DNA of 14,632 bases from Candidatus Nitrosopumilus sp. (GTDB lineage: Archaea > Thermoproteota > Nitrososphaeria > Nitrososphaerales > Nitrosopumilaceae), in contig JAPYTM010000008.1 in assembly GCA_029941825.1 (NCBI GenBank), positions 1-14,632 on the forward strand, in the 5' to 3' direction. Each line of letters opens with the position of its first letter. Positions within the stretch are counted from its first letter, which is position 1. The notes under the pieces are model-generated. The model worked only from the letters and a program-made list of their open reading frames with translations, was not told the origin of the DNA and made no database searches. This document shows positions 12,712-14,632 of this stretch, in pieces. The position numbers were made by a program, and so were the translations under genes.

Positions 12712-13760
12712 TCTTTTTTAGAAAAATATTCTTCCAGTTTTTGCTTTTTCTCACCCATATGGAAAATTGATTCAGTATGAGTAAATGCATCATCATATGA
12801 TTTTTCAAACAACATTGCTTGCATCAACATGTGATTTTCAGGGATAACTATTCCAGTTTGATCATCGGAGTACATTATTTGTACAGTGTCCCCTATGGAA
12901 GTAGTCATATTAGCATGAATGTGTACCATGTTTGTATCTGTAAAATTAAAACCCATTTTTTGAGCATAATCTCTAACATCTTTAGTTCCTTTTGCAGTCC
13001 ACAATGTTGCAACACCGAATTCGTTTGCAAAAATTTCGTGAATTTCTGATGGTTTTGGAGATGTGTCTTTAAATCGAATATCCAAAATATGCAAATGCAT
13101 TTGTCTTGTTGGAACTTTAATTGCTCTTACATACAGTGGTGTATCTTTTCCGAAATACATTTTTACATCATCACCATGATGAGGCGACTCAGTCATCTCT
13201 ATGGTGTCTGAAAGAGTTTTTTCAGTTTGTTCAATATCTGCCCATCGTCTAATCAGTGTAACATCAAATCTAGTTAATTTATCTCCAAATTTATTTCTCA
13301 AAGGTTCTAAAATCTTTCCCATTCCTGTAACATTACAACTACCTTGCATAACATGTTTTTTTCCTACTGCCTTATCATAATTTACTCTAGAATTAAACAA
13401 TACATCAGAAACAGACTCATCACCAGTAATTGATTCTCCACCCTGATAGATAGTTTGAATATTTTTTGGTTCATAAAAAATTTTTTTATTTTTGTAACCA
13501 TGTCCTCCAGGTGAGGCATCAAATACGAAATCACATTCATCTAGTACAGATTCAATTGATCCTGTAATTTTATAACTTGAAAAATCATTTATTTTTTTTT
13601 CGGGGACATAGACATTCAAACCTCTAGAAATTGCGACATTCACTTTTTCATCAGGTGAATATTTTCCAACTCCGATTACATTGATTTCAGGATCATCTTT
13701 AAGAAAAGAAGTAATTCTACTACCAATGGAACCATATCCATTAACAAATACCTTCTTCAT
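12708..13760 (-). CDS. gap: Glyceraldehyde-3-phosphate dehydrogenase, archaeal type II
   Basis: The 350-residue enzyme is the archaeal phosphorylating NAD(P)-dependent GAPDH of glycolysis/gluconeogenesis (glyceraldehyde 3-phosphate to 1,3-bisphosphoglycerate). It shows the Rossmann start MKKVFVNGYGSIGSR (1-15), FDASPGGHG near 80-88, and the catalytic SCNVTGMGK with Cys142, followed by TLIRRWADIEQTEK. TESPHHGDDVKMYF, VPTRQMHLHILDIRF and MVHIHANMTTSIGD are also family features. The length fits type II (~340) and rules out the bacterial GapA type. Since these autotrophs fix CO2 by 3HP/4HB, a gluconeogenic role is expected. ATG 13760 follows a TAAATAAA box 26 bases upstream (leaderless). It overlaps the CNNM/CBS gene tail to tail by 4 bases. 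Confidence 0.93.
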   Translation of the reverse strand: MKKVFVNGYGSIGSRITSFLKDDPEINVIGVGKYSPDEKVNVAISRGLNVYVPEKKINDFSSYKITGSIESVLDECDFVFDASPGGHGYKNKKIFYEPKNIQTIYQGGESITGDESVSDVLFNSRVNYDKAVGKKHVMQGSCNVTGMGKILEPLRNKFGDKLTRFDVTLIRRWADIEQTEKTLSDTIEMTESPHHGDDVKMYFGKDTPLYVRAIKVPTRQMHLHILDIRFKDTSPKPSEIHEIFANEFGVATLWTAKGTKDVRDYAQKMGFNFTDTNMVHIHANMTTSIGDTVQIMYSDDQTGIVIPENHMLMQAMLFEKSYDDAFTHTESIFHMGEKKQKLEEYFSKKD

Positions 13761-13782
13761 GTTTGTTTACATGTCAGACCCA

Positions 13783-13790
13783 TTTATTTA
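13783..13790 (-). promoter_or_regulatory. TATA box for GAPDH
   Basis: TAAATAAA on the minus strand is centred 26 bases upstream of ATG 13760, exactly the leaderless spacing. Confidence 0.5.
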
Positions 13791-13847
13791 GATTAAGAAT
13801 ATGTGTAGTTTATTTTTTTCATCAAAACAATCATCATAAGATTAAAT

Positions 13848-13958
13848 TTACAAGAAAGGATTACCTAGAATTCCGTTTGAGAGTAAAATAATTCCAGTTA
13901 TTACCAAACCTCCAACTATGAAAATTCCAGCTAAAACTACACCATCTTTTTTATTCAT
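13848..13958 (-). CDS. 36-residue single-pass membrane mini-protein
   Basis: On the minus strand ATG 13958 opens a 36-residue frame, MNKKDGVVLAG followed by IFIVGGLVITGIILLS, then NGILGNPFL and TAA. This is a charged N-terminus, one glycine-rich hydrophobic helix of about 20 residues, and a short tail. The composition is coherent membrane-protein coding sequence, not random AT-rich reading. It lies 87 bases upstream of GAPDH on the same strand and is followed upstream by another small membrane protein. No function is known; a subunit or regulator of a membrane complex is possible. The promoter is unclear, because the upstream DNA is uniformly AT-rich. Confidence 0.55.
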   Translation of the reverse strand: MNKKDGVVLAGIFIVGGLVITGIILLSNGILGNPFL

Positions 13959-14054
13959 AATACATTAAAAATTAATTTAATTCTGTGTTTAACGTTTTGT
14001 ATATAGTAGAATATGTGTTTAGATATAGTAATCAAGTCAAAATATTTTTTGTTG

Positions 14055-14267
14055 TCATAAATTAGATACAAATTGATAGATCACTATAGAACCTACAGAT
14101 ATTCCAATTATTCCACCAATAATTATGACATATTTTCTTAGGGTTTCATTTTTTTCAAATTTGGCGTTAGCTATTCTTTTAGCATCTAAATGATGTTGCT
14201 CACAACGAAATTCACCCTCATATTCCCTAACTGCAATTTTATCACAACTAACACATTTTTTATCCAT
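14055..14267 (-). CDS. 70-residue zinc-finger plus transmembrane-anchor protein
   Basis: The N-terminus has a small zinc-binding motif, KKCVSCDKIAVREYEGEFRCEQHH (Cys5, Cys8, Cys22, His25 or His26), i.e. CxxC-x13-CxxH. A charged linker (LDAKRIANAKFEKNETLRK) leads to a C-terminal transmembrane helix at about residues 46-67 (VIIIGGIIGISVGSIVIYQF) and the tail SNL. A cytoplasmic zinc knuckle anchored by a C-terminal helix is the natural topology. ATG 14267 is the only good start. The function is unknown. It could act in membrane-associated protein interaction, but no neighbour identifies a partner. Confidence 0.7.
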   Translation of the reverse strand: MDKKCVSCDKIAVREYEGEFRCEQHHLDAKRIANAKFEKNETLRKYVIIIGGIIGISVGSIVIYQFVSNL

Positions 14268-14632
14268 TACATTGTTTTTGGATTTTAACTATGTTTAAAA
14301 TTTATGATTAGTTTATGAACAACTCAGAATTACATCATAAAAATAAAATTCAAAGAGTAATTGAATTATAAATTTACATATAACAACAAATGATATTGGC
14401 CATAACAAGAATTAGATAAAACTTTTCTAATAAACAAAATAGTAGAATTCATTAAAAAATCAAAAGATGAAGGAATGAAATTACTACAATTTATGATGAA
14501 AAAATATGTTAATATAATAAATTTGGTAAAATGTACTATAGGATGTAAGAGAATTACATTAAATTTAAAATAAGTTAAGCATTAAAATTTTTGATATTAA
14601 AAATTATGTTACAACGGTGATACTAAACATAC
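14268..14632. other. AT-rich gene-free stretch at the window end
   Basis: These 365 bases are very AT-rich, with frequent stops in all six frames. The only open stretch of note on the plus strand (ATG 14475 to TAA 14573, 32 codons) is Lys/Asn/Ile-rich and looks like chance. I see no tRNA, repeat array or clear terminator. The first ~40 bases probably contain the promoter of the zinc-finger/TM gene (TTTAAAA-type elements near 14283-14300 read on the minus strand). Confidence 0.5.

Noticed and set aside
14475..14573. A 32-codon plus-strand ORF (MKLLQFMMKKYVN...) near the window end
   Set aside because: Composition is Lys/Asn/Ile/Leu as expected from random AT-rich DNA, with no promoter spacing, no overlap and no motif.

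Overview
The window looks like a chromosomal segment of a marine-type ammonia-oxidising archaeon (Thaumarchaeota/Nitrososphaerota, Nitrosopumilus-like). This is inferred from several things together: a very AT-rich genome, frequent TTG/GTG starts, TATA-like boxes about 25-28 bases upstream of start codons (leaderless transcripts), and archaeal gene types such as an Hjc-type Holliday junction resolvase, a type II archaeal glyceraldehyde-3-phosphate dehydrogenase, and a thiolase partnered with a DUF35 zinc-ribbon/OB-fold protein. I see no rRNA, tRNA, CRISPR array, insertion sequence or phage gene. This is ordinary chromosome rich in lineage-specific small proteins.

Layout. Bases 1-792 hold the 3' part of purK, cut by the window edge. 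Bases 809-2257 hold a four-helix membrane protein and three unrecognised proteins, including a 46-residue Cys-rich protein that overlaps its downstream neighbour. A sugar-nucleotidyltransferase (2428-3096) converges on a 48-residue ORF (3101-3247, minus strand). Bases 3349-5730 form a tight operon of three overlapping genes: a luciferase-like (LLM) flavin/F420 oxidoreductase, a thiolase and a DUF35 protein. A 20-bp palindrome sits where the operon's core promoter should be. A SAM-methyltransferase-like gene overlaps the operon tail to tail (5723-6550).

Bases 6598-9493 hold Hjc, an NTF2/SnoaL-like protein and several small unknowns. They include two convergent mini-proteins (38 and 33 residues) very rich in Cys and His. 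One of these is coupled by an ATGA overlap to an upstream helical protein. The last third carries threonine synthase, a CNNM/CBS-domain (CorB/CorC-type) membrane protein, type II GAPDH overlapping it tail to tail, and two small single-helix membrane proteins on the minus strand. The final ~365 bases are an AT-rich stretch with no convincing gene.

The metabolic genes (purK, thrC, GAPDH, nucleotidyltransferase) are scattered housekeeping functions. The only clear multi-gene module is the LLM-thiolase-DUF35 operon, whose substrate cannot be read from sequence. Five short genes that gene callers could easily miss (1230-1370, 3101-3247, 9265-9381, 9392-9493, 13848-13958) were found by reading the sequence. 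They are supported by overlaps, promoter spacing or Cys/TM patterns.
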